From: Erythrobacter sp. Alg231-14 | GTDB lineage: Bacteria > Pseudomonadota > Alphaproteobacteria > Sphingomonadales > Sphingomonadaceae | DNA length: 64,000 bases | Direction of reading: 5' to 3' | Assembly (NCBI RefSeq): GCF_900149685.1 | Contig: NZ_LT702999.1 | Location: 496,001-560,000 of the forward strand | Part shown: in pieces, positions 16,043 through 25,041 of the stretch | How positions within the stretch are numbered: the stretch's first letter is position 1 | Layout: each line of letters starts with the position of its first letter | Made by a program: the position numbers and the translations under genes | Notes under the pieces: model-generated | What the model was told of the DNA's origin: nothing | Database searches by the model: none | What the model saw: only the letters and a program-made list of their open reading frames with translations

Positions 16043-16318
16043 ACTGCTCTCGATTGGGCGGATGCGCTCACAAGTGACCCGAACACCAAAGAATTGACGT
16101 TTTTTTGACGCTCCGGCCCGTTGACGATCGGGGCTGTGCCAATGCATTCTCGTCGCAACGGGGAATTACAAAAATAGCCGTTTTTTGAGGACCTTGTGAA
16201 CGCATGTTCACCGGGCATTGGCGGCGCTTTGCCTGCTCCTCACGTGGGTCGCACCACACCTGATTGGCGACTGGCATTTTTACCTGCGCCGATTGCGAAA
16301 CGACGAATAGGGAATCCA

Positions 16319-16765
16319 ATGAAAACCTTCAAAACTCTTATGACCGCTGCCGCTTTGGCAGTTACACTTCCTTTTGCCGCGCCCGCAGCAGCGCAGGAAT
16401 TTCCGCTGGTCGCGGGTGAATATATGGAAGTCAGCGGTATCTTTGTGAATGACGGAGCCGAATTCCAGTATGCACAGCATCTGGCGGACAATTGGGCGCG
16501 CCTTCAAGAACATGCAAAGATGCAAGGTTGGATCACGGACTATGAAATTCTGATCAACGTGAATCCGCGTGAAGGCGAACCGCACATCTATCTAACGACA
16601 ACGTTTGCTGCGTTTGCCGACGCAGCCGAACAGGAACGTCGTAACGCGCAGATGAATGAATTTGCCGGACGAAGCGTCCAACAATTGATTTCAGAATCCG
16701 GCGATCGCGCAGAATACCGCACGATCGTTAGCTCGATGCTGCTTCAGGAATACAAACCACGCTAA
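16319..16765 (+). CDS. Small secreted protein of unknown function
   Basis: 148 residues starting with a clear signal peptide (MKTFKTLMTAAALAVTLPFA, cleavage near AAPAAAQ). The mature part (about 122 residues) is mixed alpha/beta, with EYMEVSGIFVNDG near the start and HIYLTTTFAAFADA in the middle, and might be a ferredoxin-like (dimeric alpha-beta-barrel) domain, but I cannot name it. The ATG at 16319 follows AGGGA and begins the signal peptide; the frame is open for 41 more codons upstream that look non-coding. A strong terminator follows 18 bp after the stop, so it is the end of its transcript. The 276-bp upstream gap contains T-runs but no identifiable promoter. Confidence 0.8.
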   Translation: MKTFKTLMTAAALAVTLPFAAPAAAQEFPLVAGEYMEVSGIFVNDGAEFQYAQHLADNWARLQEHAKMQGWITDYEILINVNPREGEPHIYLTTTFAAFADAAEQERRNAQMNEFAGRSVQQLISESGDRAEYRTIVSSMLLQEYKPR

Positions 16766-16783
16766 AGTCTAAGCGTCTTAAGG

Positions 16784-16825
16784 CCCGGCGGATGCTTACT
16801 AGTCCCGAGCATCCGCCGGGTTTTT
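16784..16825 (+). terminator. Rho-independent terminator
   Basis: A 13-bp perfect stem (CCCGGCGGATGCT at 16784-16796 with AGCATCCGCCGGG at 16808-16820), an 11-nt loop and TTTTT directly after. It ends the transcript of the small secreted protein and separates it from the transporter genes. Confidence 0.92.
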
Positions 16826-16845
16826 AGCAACAATCGAGAAATCAT

Positions 16846-18180
16846 ATGACCCGTTCATTGGCCACGCCGGCTATGCCTTCGCGCGCGCATGGTATTCCCG
16901 CGCTCACCACCAGCAAACCGGCGCGCTTTGCGACGATCATGGTGCTCTATTTCCTTCAGGGCGTGCCCGTTGGTTTAACGACAGTCGCTCTGACCGCTTG
17001 GCTCGCAGCGCAAGGGAGCACACCGGTCGAAATTGGGGCCTTTGTTGCGTTCGCGCTGCTCCCTTGGTCCGCAAAGCTCTTCAACGGGTTGCTGATGGAT
17101 CGCTTCACCTTCAAGCCGATGGGACGAAGGCGGAGCTGGATCCTCGCCGCACAGGGTTTGATGATGGCTACTTTGTTGGCCATGGCCGCGCTGGCCCCCT
17201 CGGCCAGCGATATCGCGTTGCTGTCGGGCTTGTGCTTTGTTTTAAATTTGTGTGCCGCGTTCAATGATGTGGCGGTAGACGGGTTGGCGGTGGACATCGT
17301 CCCCAATGACGAACGCACCGCCATCAACAGCGTCATGTTTGCGAGCCAATCGGCCGGCATCGCGATAAGCAGTGTAATCGCCGGCAGCCTGCTTATGTCG
17401 GGCGATATCACGACAACCGCATTGGTCTTGGCCGTTCTAGTCGCTGTGGCGAGTGTTTTTGTTGGCGTCTTTCGCGAACGGCCAAGCGAACGCTTGTTAC
17501 CGTGGTCCGCGGGCACCGCGTCGTCGGAATGCCTAGAGCGTCAACAGGATGCGTTCTGGCCCATCATTAGCCGGGTCGGCCGGTCGCTAGCCAATCGTTA
17601 TGTCCTGCTGTTCCTTGCAGGTTTGGCGTTCACCCAAGCGCCCTTTGCGTTCGCTGATTCCGTCTCCCCAACTTTGGCTGTGCAACAACTGGGTTGGGAC
17701 AGCGACGTCTATTCCAATTTTCGAGGCCTCCTCAACCTGATCGCCGCTGGTGTGGCTCTAATGCTGCCCGTCCCGCTTGTGCTGTGGCTTGGCCTTTCCA
17801 GAGCGCTGATCGCACAATTGGTCGCCGTAGCATTTTTGTCCGCTGCAGCCGGCCTGACTTTGCCGAATTGGCAGGGCGACACCGCGTTTATGGTCTACGA
17901 AGGGGCGATCTACGCCCTATCGCTTTCCAGCATGATCACTTTGATCACATGGGCGATGCGCATTTGCAATCCGGCGGTCGCCGCAACGCAATTCGCATTG
18001 TTTATGGCGAGCGCCAATTTTGCCCGCTCCATCTATTCCGCCAATTCCGGCTTTCTGATCGAAATGGGCGGCTATTCTGCGACCTATCTTTTCATGAGCA
18101 TGACCTCCGTGATCGGGTTGCTGTTGTGCCTGTTCGCCCGCGTTGGGGATGAACAATTAGTCACCAACCATGAAGATTGA
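16846..18180 (+). CDS. AmpG-like MFS transporter (PAT family), copy 1
   Basis: 444 residues with about 12 membrane segments and the AmpG-family hallmarks: YFLQGVPVGLT in helix 1, the LPWSAKLFNGLLMDRF loop, PMGRRRSWIL between helices 2 and 3, and NDVAVDGLAVD in helix 4. AmpG imports anhydromuropeptides, and other members of this family take up acetyl-CoA or peptides; which applies here is unknown. It lies 20 bp after a terminator, so it needs its own promoter, and 73 bp ahead of a paralogous gene, suggesting a two-gene unit. The N-terminus carries about 25 non-conserved residues before the first helix. Confidence 0.88.
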   Translation: MTRSLATPAMPSRAHGIPALTTSKPARFATIMVLYFLQGVPVGLTTVALTAWLAAQGSTPVEIGAFVAFALLPWSAKLFNGLLMDRFTFKPMGRRRSWILAAQGLMMATLLAMAALAPSASDIALLSGLCFVLNLCAAFNDVAVDGLAVDIVPNDERTAINSVMFASQSAGIAISSVIAGSLLMSGDITTTALVLAVLVAVASVFVGVFRERPSERLLPWSAGTASSECLERQQDAFWPIISRVGRSLANRYVLLFLAGLAFTQAPFAFADSVSPTLAVQQLGWDSDVYSNFRGLLNLIAAGVALMLPVPLVLWLGLSRALIAQLVAVAFLSAAAGLTLPNWQGDTAFMVYEGAIYALSLSSMITLITWAMRICNPAVAATQFALFMASANFARSIYSANSGFLIEMGGYSATYLFMSMTSVIGLLLCLFARVGDEQLVTNHED

Positions 18181-18253
18181 TCGCGCGACCAAAGCGCGGT
18201 CGCCGTTTGCTCGAAATCTGAATCTTATTCCCCCGCACAAAGGATTGTGACCA

Positions 18254-19597
18254 ATGACGAGCATCGCCGCGGAGTGGCGCGAAACCGGCAGCCTACCCGC
18301 CTTCTCAGATCACCCGACACTAAGGTTACTGCTCGGAACTCTGCTCTATTTGGCGCAAGGATTCCCGCAGGGGATTTTCTACGCAGCAATCCCCACATGG
18401 CTTGCGGCAAATGGAGCATCCACTGCTGTCGTCGCTTCTGCGGCCGCAGCCAGTGCCCTGCCGTGGAGCATGAAATTCCTCGCTGGCCTATTCATTGATC
18501 GCTACACGTGGCGCGCCATGGGGCGGCGGCGGCCCTGGCTGATGGGCTCGCAATCAGCAATCGTAGCCACTTTAATCATCGCTGCATTGATTGCTCCTTC
18601 GCCAAGCGACACGGCCATTGTGATCGGTTTTGTCCTGACCTTGTCGATACTGACGGCGGTGCAGGATGTTTCCCTCGATGCGTTGGTCGTTGATCTCACA
18701 CCAGAAGCGGAAATGGGCCGGATGAATGGCTTTATGTTCGGCGGAAAAGCGTTCGGCATCGCCGGGGGGACAGCGATAACGAGCTATTTGTTGGAGCATT
18801 ACGGTTTCTCCAATGCAATGCTGGGAATGATCGCGTTCTTTGCGGTGCCTGCGCTTTCGGTGGTGCTCATTCGGGAGCGCAAGGGTGAAAAACTCCTTCC
18901 TTGGACGCAGGGAACGGGCACTAAGGCAGGCAATTTGCCTGAGGATTGGTTGTCCATTTTGGCGTCCGCATTCAAAAGCCTGTTTCGGCGCGAAACGCTC
19001 TTAGTCGGGCTCATATTGCTGACCTACGGCATTCATCAGAATCTTAATGACACCACAAACAGCCTGTTTGCGATCCGGCAAATGGGTTGGTCCCAGTCGC
19101 AATTTGGCTCGTTGCTTGCCGCATCAAACATCGTGATGGGCATCTTTTGCCTCACAGTCGGGGGCTGGTTCGTGGATCGCTTTGGTCCGGGGCCCATAGC
19201 GCTCTGGTCAGGCGCGGCGGCCTTGGCCATCATGGCGGGGTACATTGTGGACGAGGCGCTGTGGCAATCGGACGAGCTGTATATCGTCTGGTACTTCGCA
19301 AAAAACGTGCCGCTTTTCTTGTTTTATCTTGCCAATTTGGTGCTCGCGATGCGCGTCACGCCAACCGCAACTGCAGCCACGTCGCTGTCCGCCCTTTTGT
19401 CTGTTGGAACGATGGGTTACGTTATTGGGGCCGCCGTCCTTCCTGCGCTGGAGACGTTCGGAGGGTATCAAGCGATGTATGGAGCGAGCGCTGTGTTGGT
19501 GGTTGTCGCTGGCTCAATGTCGCTGCTGCTGAGCAAGGAGGTACGGTTGGCTGCACAATCAACCGCTTCGGCAAGCGACGTTGCGATGCCTGTTTAG
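18254..19597 (+). CDS. AmpG-like MFS transporter (PAT family), copy 2
   Basis: 447 residues, about 12 membrane helices. It shares with copy 1 the motifs YLAQGFPQGIFY, LPWSMKFLAGLFIDRY, AMGRRRPWLM and QDVSLDALVVD, but the two sequences are otherwise well diverged, so the duplication is old or the pair was assembled. Tandem divergent PAT transporters suggest either two substrates or a hetero-oligomer. The gene ends opposite the autotransporter gene with a shared terminator region between them. Confidence 0.88.
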   Translation: MTSIAAEWRETGSLPAFSDHPTLRLLLGTLLYLAQGFPQGIFYAAIPTWLAANGASTAVVASAAAASALPWSMKFLAGLFIDRYTWRAMGRRRPWLMGSQSAIVATLIIAALIAPSPSDTAIVIGFVLTLSILTAVQDVSLDALVVDLTPEAEMGRMNGFMFGGKAFGIAGGTAITSYLLEHYGFSNAMLGMIAFFAVPALSVVLIRERKGEKLLPWTQGTGTKAGNLPEDWLSILASAFKSLFRRETLLVGLILLTYGIHQNLNDTTNSLFAIRQMGWSQSQFGSLLAASNIVMGIFCLTVGGWFVDRFGPGPIALWSGAAALAIMAGYIVDEALWQSDELYIVWYFAKNVPLFLFYLANLVLAMRVTPTATAATSLSALLSVGTMGYVIGAAVLPALETFGGYQAMYGASAVLVVVAGSMSLLLSKEVRLAAQSTASASDVAMPV

Positions 19598-19660
19598 CAA
19601 AGGAATGCCCATCTGCGCTTGCTGGGCCCTACAACACGCGGGCGTTGAAGCATTCTTACC

Positions 19661-19701
19661 GAAAAGAAAAAGCCAGCCGGTGCGATAAAGCACCAGCTGG
19701 C
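19661..19701 (-). terminator. Terminator of the autotransporter gene
   Basis: GCCAGCCGGTGC (19672-19683) pairs with GCACCAGCTGGC (19690-19701) with one mismatch. On the minus strand the stem is followed by a T-rich tail (A-rich on plus at 19661-19671). It lies 35 bp after the autotransporter stop and between convergent genes. Confidence 0.85.
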
Positions 19702-19735
19702 TTCCCTTGGCCTAGGCAGCCCAAGTTGGAACCGC

Positions 19736-22700
19736 TTAGAAGGCAAAGCGGACGCGAAGGCCGCCCGAATGGGATTGGTATTCCGAAGCGAAACGACCGC
19801 GATATTCCGCGCCGATCGACAATCCGCCTTCGTTGACGAAGTCGATGCCTGCACCGACATCAAAGCGCGATTCAGACGCTTCATCCGCGACCACTGTGAA
19901 AGTGTCGGCGCCGCCATTGAACGAGCCGGCAATCGCAAGGGGATCGCTGCTCAAATCATAGGCGTAATCAACACTCGCATACGGGATCAGGCCGCTATCG
20001 TTGCCTCCAGCAACCCTTAGACCGATACGGGCTTCAAGGAACTCGGCGCTGTCGCTGTCCAGTGTTAGGCCAAGACCACCCGTTTCAGTGAAAGTGTCAC
20101 GGGAAAGCTCTGCATAGCGCAGGCCACCATTTGGCGTGATCACCACACCGCCGGCATCGATGTCATATCCAGCATTCAAGCTGGCATAGACGCCATCCAC
20201 ATCGCTTTCTCCGGAAACAGGAGCGTTCAATGCGACACGGCTGTTGTCAACGGAGCTGCTTGAGTAACCCAGTTCTGCGTTGACATAGGCTTGACCCAAA
20301 TCGAACCCAGCATAGCCGCCGATTTGGATAGCATCGATGTTGCTTTCCGCTGCCGCCGCCACGTTCGCTTCAACTTCGATGTCGGAGTAGTTGAACAAGA
20401 TACCGACTGTGGCCGCCTCTCCAACTTTGCCATCGAGGCCAAGAGTGAAGCCGGTGGCATCAGCATCGTAGCCCAAACCGCTAACACTGGTCGGGTCCGC
20501 ATCGGCGGTGCGGGCAAATGCCGCGCCCCAAAGGCCAACACCATCACCGCTGAGACGATCCTGCACTTGCGCACTGGCCAATCGTTGGCTTTCATAGATC
20601 TCGCGGGTCACACCATCGTTGATCGCAGGCAAAAGCGTCAGCGCGTTGGCTTCGAATCCAGTTGCCGATGTCACACCATTCAGCGCGGCAAAGACATCAT
20701 CGGAAAGGCGATTGTTGGCCGCTGCCGATGCAATCGCAGAACCAAAGCTGTTGATGTTGCTATCGCTCGACACGTTGCTCAAATCGGTTGCGGAAACAGC
20801 CACCGAAACAGAGCCGAGATTGACCGTGTAGTCGACAAGGAAGTCATCTTCGATGACGTTAACAGTCACTCCATTGTCGGTAAAAGCGCCCGTTTCCGTC
20901 AGCACGTCGATTGTGGAACCAATGTCAGCCTGACCTATCTGGGTCGTGGCTACGTTGATCACGCTGCTCATGCCAAGCGCCGTGTCGCCAACAACCGCTA
21001 GGCTATCGACACCAAGATCAAAGTTGAGGGTGCCGTTGGCATTCAACGAACCATCAATGGTTTGAGCCCCCGACACGGTCAGCGTCGCCATATCAGCAAT
21101 CGTCACATCTACCCCGCCGGACACACCGTCCGACAATGTTGAATTCCCGCTCGCAAAAGTCAGCGTGTCGGCAAATGCCGAACCGACAAATGCACCGTTC
21201 AACGCTCCACCATTTTGGACAAAGTTCAACCCGGCAAGCGCCGTTGACGCATCAACCGCGTTCACACCGCTAAGCGTGCCGTTGTTCGTAAACGTTCCGG
21301 TAAAAGCAACGTTTTCAATCAGGACCGCTGCGGCGGTTTCTGACGAGATCGTGCCATTGTTCACAATGTCATCCGCCACAGTCACCGTGGTTCCTTCGCC
21401 CGCGCCATTGAACAGGCGCAGACCTGCCGACGCGCCCGAAGCTTGCGCTTCGCCGCGACCTGCGATCGTACCGTCGTTGACCAAGGTGAACGCACGTAAA
21501 TCGCCGTCATTCACGCCCAGCTGGAGCGAAACACCCGAACCAGCCACACCCGCATCAATGATGCCGGCGTTGTTCAGCACAAAGTTGTTGGCCGTTCCAT
21601 CGGCGTAGACAGTGCCATTGCGTTGAGCGCCGGTACCGAGGATCGAACCTGTGTTGTTGACGGTCAATCCGTTGCCATCAATGTTCAACGCCCGGCTGCC
21701 CGATGAAATCGTGCCCGAATTGTTGACGATAGCTTGGCTAAAGTCCCCGCCGCCTGCTGGTGTTGGATTGCCAAAATACAGGCCATTTTGAACGCCAGAG
21801 ATCGTGCCCGAATTGTCGAGAACGCCTTGGAAACTGACACCGTTCACAAAGCGAATGCCGCCGGCTGTGCCGTTCGCTGATTCCGACGCGATCACGCCGC
21901 TATTGGTGATGGTGCCAACAAACAGGCCGTCCGATGTGGCATCTAGGACGCCAGCGTTGCGAGTGCGCTCAAACCGGAGACCATCGCCGGCTGTCGCCGC
22001 ACCAGCCAATGCGTTTCCTCGGCCTTGGATCGTGCCGGTGTTGGTAAGAGTGAACGCGCTTCCACCGGTTGCAGCGGAGGCCAATTGTGCAGAGAAACCT
22101 GCGCCTTCATTGCCCATGCCTGCGTCAATCACACCATCGTTGTTCAATGCGAAACCTTGCGCCGTGATGTCGGAATACACCGTGCCATTGCGTTGATTCC
22201 CCGTACCAAGGATGGTGCCCGCGTTGTTCACAACCAACCCAGTTCCATCAATGTTCAAAGCTCGGCTGTCCGATGAAATTACGCCATCGGCAAGATTGTT
22301 AACGACGCCGCCCGTGTGATCGGCGCCACCTGCGGGAACAGGATTGCCAAAATACAGGCCGTTATTGACGCCAGAAATGGTGCCAGAATTGTTCAACACG
22401 CCTTGGAAACTAACGCCGTTCACAAAGCGAATGCCGCCGGTTGTTCCTGCGACTGCTTCCGAAGCGATCAGGCCAGAATTGTCGATAGACCCAGTAAACA
22501 AGCCCGTGGTGGACCCTTCGAGAAGGCCGCCAACGCGCGTGCGTTCAAATCGAAGACCGTCTCCCGCGGTTGGATCGCCAGCCCCAGCCTGTCCGCGTCC
22601 TTGAATTGTTCCGGCATTGGTGATGGAAAAGTCGTTGCCAGCCTCGCTCAGTTCGACCGAGAAACCCGCGCCTTCATTGCCCATACCTGCGTCGATCAAA

Positions 22701-23728
22701 CCACCTTCAAGGTTGTTCAATTCAAAGCTTTGTGCGGTCGAATCCGCATAGACTGTGCCGTTGCGTTGGTTGCCCGTACCAATGATCGATCCCGAATTGT
22801 TCACGACCAGGCCAAGGCCATCGATGTTCAGCGCCCGGCTATCCGAAGCGATCGTGCCAAGATTGTTGACGACGCCGCCCGTGTGATCGGCGTCATTGCC
22901 AAAATACAGACCATTTTGAGCGCCGGAGATGGTTCCGTCCGCTTCATTGGTCAGCGTGCCTTGAAAGCCAATGCGATTGGCAAAACGAATGCCAGCCACG
23001 GTTCCTTGCGCGCTTTCCGAATTGATCACGCCCGAATTCGTAATGTCACCAGAGTAGATGTATTCTGGGGCAAGACCGGGACCGAAGAAACGGATGCCAT
23101 CGCCCGCCGTGCCGCCCGCCGCAGACGCCTGACCGCGCCCTTGAATTGTGCCCGCATTGGTGATCGCACCATCGCGCGCCATACCGCCGCCGCCGACTTC
23201 GATCGCGATACCGGCCCCTTCGACGCCCGCATCAATCGATCCTGTGGCCGCATTGTTGATCGTGATCGTGTTTGATGTTCGATTGGCATAGACGGCGCCA
23301 TTGCGCTGACTTGCCGTACCAAGAATGACGCCAGCATTGTTCAAAACGGCGTCAGTTCCATCAAAGTTCACAACCCGCGACGCGCCTTCGAGGCGGCCTG
23401 TTTCGGCGTTGTTGATCGTTGCACCTGTGACGCCCTGATTGACTTGAACAGTTTGTGTGACGCCGGTTGTCGCAAGCGTTCCGGCATTGTCGACCGTAAC
23501 ATCATTGTTGGCGACAACCACCACAGGTGCGCCGTCCACAACACTGGTAACGTCGACACCGGCGGTAATCGTATCGCCGTCGGCATTTGACGTGACCGTC
23601 ATCGTGTCGCCATCGTTGATGACTTGTTGTGCGTTCGCTGCTCCGGTTGCGAGCAATGCAACGGTAGACGAAGTGACTAAGAACCGGCCCGTATTCAGGG
23701 CCGCTTTGCGTGCAATTGAATGTATCAT
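19736..23728 (-). CDS. Type V autotransporter, repeat-rich passenger with C-terminal beta-barrel
   Basis: About 1330 residues. A signal peptide ends near ATGAANAQQ (about residue 34). The passenger is a beta-helix-type repeat region of short N-N-x-G-T-I units. The last about 270 residues form the autotransporter beta-barrel (GLWGAAFARTADAD onwards, alternating hydrophobic strands), ending in RVRFAF with the terminal Phe used by the BAM machinery. It is therefore secreted through its own barrel and displayed on, or released from, the outer membrane. I start at ATG 23728; the seven upstream codons lack the signal peptide start. Four modules of about 180-190 residues recur in the passenger. A candidate OxyR operator lies 108-144 bp upstream. 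Adhesion or aggregation is likely, not shown. Confidence 0.92.
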   Translation of the reverse strand: MIHSIARKAALNTGRFLVTSSTVALLATGAANAQQVINDGDTMTVTSNADGDTITAGVDVTSVVDGAPVVVVANNDVTVDNAGTLATTGVTQTVQVNQGVTGATINNAETGRLEGASRVVNFDGTDAVLNNAGVILGTASQRNGAVYANRTSNTITINNAATGSIDAGVEGAGIAIEVGGGGMARDGAITNAGTIQGRGQASAAGGTAGDGIRFFGPGLAPEYIYSGDITNSGVINSESAQGTVAGIRFANRIGFQGTLTNEADGTISGAQNGLYFGNDADHTGGVVNNLGTIASDSRALNIDGLGLVVNNSGSIIGTGNQRNGTVYADSTAQSFELNNLEGGLIDAGMGNEGAGFSVELSEAGNDFSITNAGTIQGRGQAGAGDPTAGDGLRFERTRVGGLLEGSTTGLFTGSIDNSGLIASEAVAGTTGGIRFVNGVSFQGVLNNSGTISGVNNGLYFGNPVPAGGADHTGGVVNNLADGVISSDSRALNIDGTGLVVNNAGTILGTGNQRNGTVYSDITAQGFALNNDGVIDAGMGNEGAGFSAQLASAATGGSAFTLTNTGTIQGRGNALAGAATAGDGLRFERTRNAGVLDATSDGLFVGTITNSGVIASESANGTAGGIRFVNGVSFQGVLDNSGTISGVQNGLYFGNPTPAGGGDFSQAIVNNSGTISSGSRALNIDGNGLTVNNTGSILGTGAQRNGTVYADGTANNFVLNNAGIIDAGVAGSGVSLQLGVNDGDLRAFTLVNDGTIAGRGEAQASGASAGLRLFNGAGEGTTVTVADDIVNNGTISSETAAAVLIENVAFTGTFTNNGTLSGVNAVDASTALAGLNFVQNGGALNGAFVGSAFADTLTFASGNSTLSDGVSGGVDVTIADMATLTVSGAQTIDGSLNANGTLNFDLGVDSLAVVGDTALGMSSVINVATTQIGQADIGSTIDVLTETGAFTDNGVTVNVIEDDFLVDYTVNLGSVSVAVSATDLSNVSSDSNINSFGSAIASAAANNRLSDDVFAALNGVTSATGFEANALTLLPAINDGVTREIYESQRLASAQVQDRLSGDGVGLWGAAFARTADADPTSVSGLGYDADATGFTLGLDGKVGEAATVGILFNYSDIEVEANVAAAAESNIDAIQIGGYAGFDLGQAYVNAELGYSSSSVDNSRVALNAPVSGESDVDGVYASLNAGYDIDAGGVVITPNGGLRYAELSRDTFTETGGLGLTLDSDSAEFLEARIGLRVAGGNDSGLIPYASVDYAYDLSSDPLAIAGSFNGGADTFTVVADEASESRFDVGAGIDFVNEGGLSIGAEYRGRFASEYQSHSGGLRVRFAF
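21605..23308 (-). repeat. Tandem modules in the autotransporter passenger
   Basis: The marker QRNG-T/A-VY is encoded at 21605-21625, 22175-22195, 22748-22768 and 23288-23308, that is with periods of 570, 573 and 540 bp. Each module also contains GTIQGRG, GIRF.N, NGLYFGN and SRALNIDG. The two central modules share long stretches of near-identical protein (GIRFVNGVSFQGVL, GMGNEGAGFS). Such repeats can recombine and change passenger length. Confidence 0.88.
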
Positions 23729-23835
23729 TGTGCTGCCTTTTCTCTCCAAGAAGATGATGGAAGACGAGTGTGGGGTTTAGGGGGGTCACCCGCCTTCCGA
23801 GACAAGCAAATATGGCCATAAATTCACGTTGTATA

Positions 23836-23872
23836 ATACATGCTATCAATGGATCCGATAGGCGGAGACTAT
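23836..23872. promoter_or_regulatory. Candidate OxyR operator upstream of the autotransporter gene
   Basis: Four quarter-sites with exact 7-bp spacing: ATAC (23836-23839), CAAT (23847-23850), ATAG (23858-23861), CTAT (23869-23872). The recalled OxyR consensus is ATAG-N7-CTAT-N7-ATAG-N7-CTAT, so 14 of 16 bases match; the first spacer also carries the favoured t and a. oxyR itself is the next gene. Confidence 0.6.
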
Positions 23873-23937
23873 CATTCAACATATTGTTTTTAGGAGATTC
23901 TTTATCGCAAACATAGAAAAGCAGCCCGCTTGAAGCA

Positions 23938-23966
23938 GACCGCTTTGTGGAGCAATTTCAGCGGTC
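23938..23966 (-). terminator. Inverted repeat after oxyR (possible terminator)
   Basis: GACCGCT (23938-23944) and AGCGGTC (23960-23966) can form a 7-bp stem with a 15-nt loop about 20 bp after the oxyR stop on the minus strand. A related direct repeat, AGCAG-C/A-CCGCTT, occurs at 23920 and 23934. There is no immediate T-run, so termination is uncertain. Confidence 0.35.
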
Positions 23967-23986
23967 AGGAAATCTGTTGATTGGAC

Positions 23987-24901
23987 CTATGAAAGCGGCG
24001 CCACATTCATCGGCGGGCGAGATCGAATTTCGGCGCAAAGTGCCATCAAAATATGTTCGCGCGGACACCCCTTGCGGGACACAAAACCAATGTCGCGACC
24101 ATAGGATGAATCATCAATTGTGATGAAACGCATTTCAGAGTTTACGCATTCCAGAATGGGGCGCGCCATCATCGGTACGAGAGTGCATCCAACCCCTTCG
24201 GCTAGATAGTGCGTCATCGTTAGGAAGTTGGTCGCGAGAATCTGTTCGGGTACATCGACCCCAATATTCTTGTCGTCACACAGTGAAATCGTATCCGCCC
24301 GCAAACAATGCTCTTTCGTCAAAAGAAGCAGTTCTTCGACCGGAATGTCGCATGGGCTGATGTTGTCGATGTTGGCAAGGCGATGTGATGCCGACACCAT
24401 CAAGACCAAGGGCTCTTTAAACACAGGGGTGAAACGATAACCTGTTCTTTCGATCGGGCCGCTCATCATGGCGACATCGACGACTCTTTCTTCAAGTTCG
24501 GTCAACAAGACATGCGTCGGTTGTTCGCGATAGATAACGTTTAGATCTTCTGCGACGGCCCGAATGGACTTCGACAAATACGGCAAAGCAAACGGCGCCA
24601 GCGTTGGGATCATACCGATTCGAAGAGGGGCCGAAAGAGGATCGTGATATTCTGCGGCCGTGTCTGAAATGCGCTGAGCAGAGCGCAACATATCTTTCGC
24701 CGTTGCAACAATGCGCGCGCCCGCATCGGTTGTAAAAACGCCGGAACTGGTGCGTGCAAACAGCTCAACGCCCAATCGTTCCTCAAGCTTCTTCACCTGA
24801 GCCGAAAGCGACGGCTGACTGACATGACAGGCATCCGCCGCGCGTCCGAAATTGCGATAGCGGTCGATTGCTGCGACATATTCAAGATCACGAAGGTTCA
24901 T
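23987..24901 (-). CDS. oxyR: LysR-family hydrogen peroxide sensor OxyR
   Basis: 304 residues with an N-terminal LysR HTH (NLRDLEYVAAIDRYRNFGRA, ACHVSQPSLSAQ) and a substrate-binding-like regulatory domain. The sensor loop reads KEHCLRADTISLC; counted from ATG 24901 the cysteines are residues 199 and 208, the same numbers as the redox pair of E. coli OxyR, and APLRIGMIPTLAPFALP matches that family too. The protein therefore should form a C199-C208 disulfide on peroxide exposure and control defence genes. I start at 24901 because it aligns with known OxyR starts; six more upstream codons are open. Neighbours are an autotransporter with an OxyR-type site and a divergent RND efflux operon. No catalase or ahpC is in view. 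Confidence 0.92.
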   Translation of the reverse strand: MNLRDLEYVAAIDRYRNFGRAADACHVSQPSLSAQVKKLEERLGVELFARTSSGVFTTDAGARIVATAKDMLRSAQRISDTAAEYHDPLSAPLRIGMIPTLAPFALPYLSKSIRAVAEDLNVIYREQPTHVLLTELEERVVDVAMMSGPIERTGYRFTPVFKEPLVLMVSASHRLANIDNISPCDIPVEELLLLTKEHCLRADTISLCDDKNIGVDVPEQILATNFLTMTHYLAEGVGCTLVPMMARPILECVNSEMRFITIDDSSYGRDIGFVSRKGCPREHILMALCAEIRSRPPMNVAPLS

Positions 24902-25041
24902 GGACCAATACTCCCACAAGCGATTACGCAGGGGATCGCCGGAAGGTTACAATCGTTCGCGAAATCCAGAATTTGCTTTCCGCATCGCCCAACGGATGGT
25001 ACCCGGCGCCCACCTCTCAAACGCCAATATAGAGGCGTCTT

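Noticed and set aside
22316..23275. 319-codon plus-strand frame opposite the autotransporter
   Set aside because: It mirrors the repetitive codon pattern of the passenger; no ribosome site, no motif, and the minus-strand product is clearly an autotransporter.
21605..23308. Regularly spaced repeats considered as a CRISPR array
   Set aside because: Periods are 540-573 bp and the repeats encode protein modules in frame; not a CRISPR.
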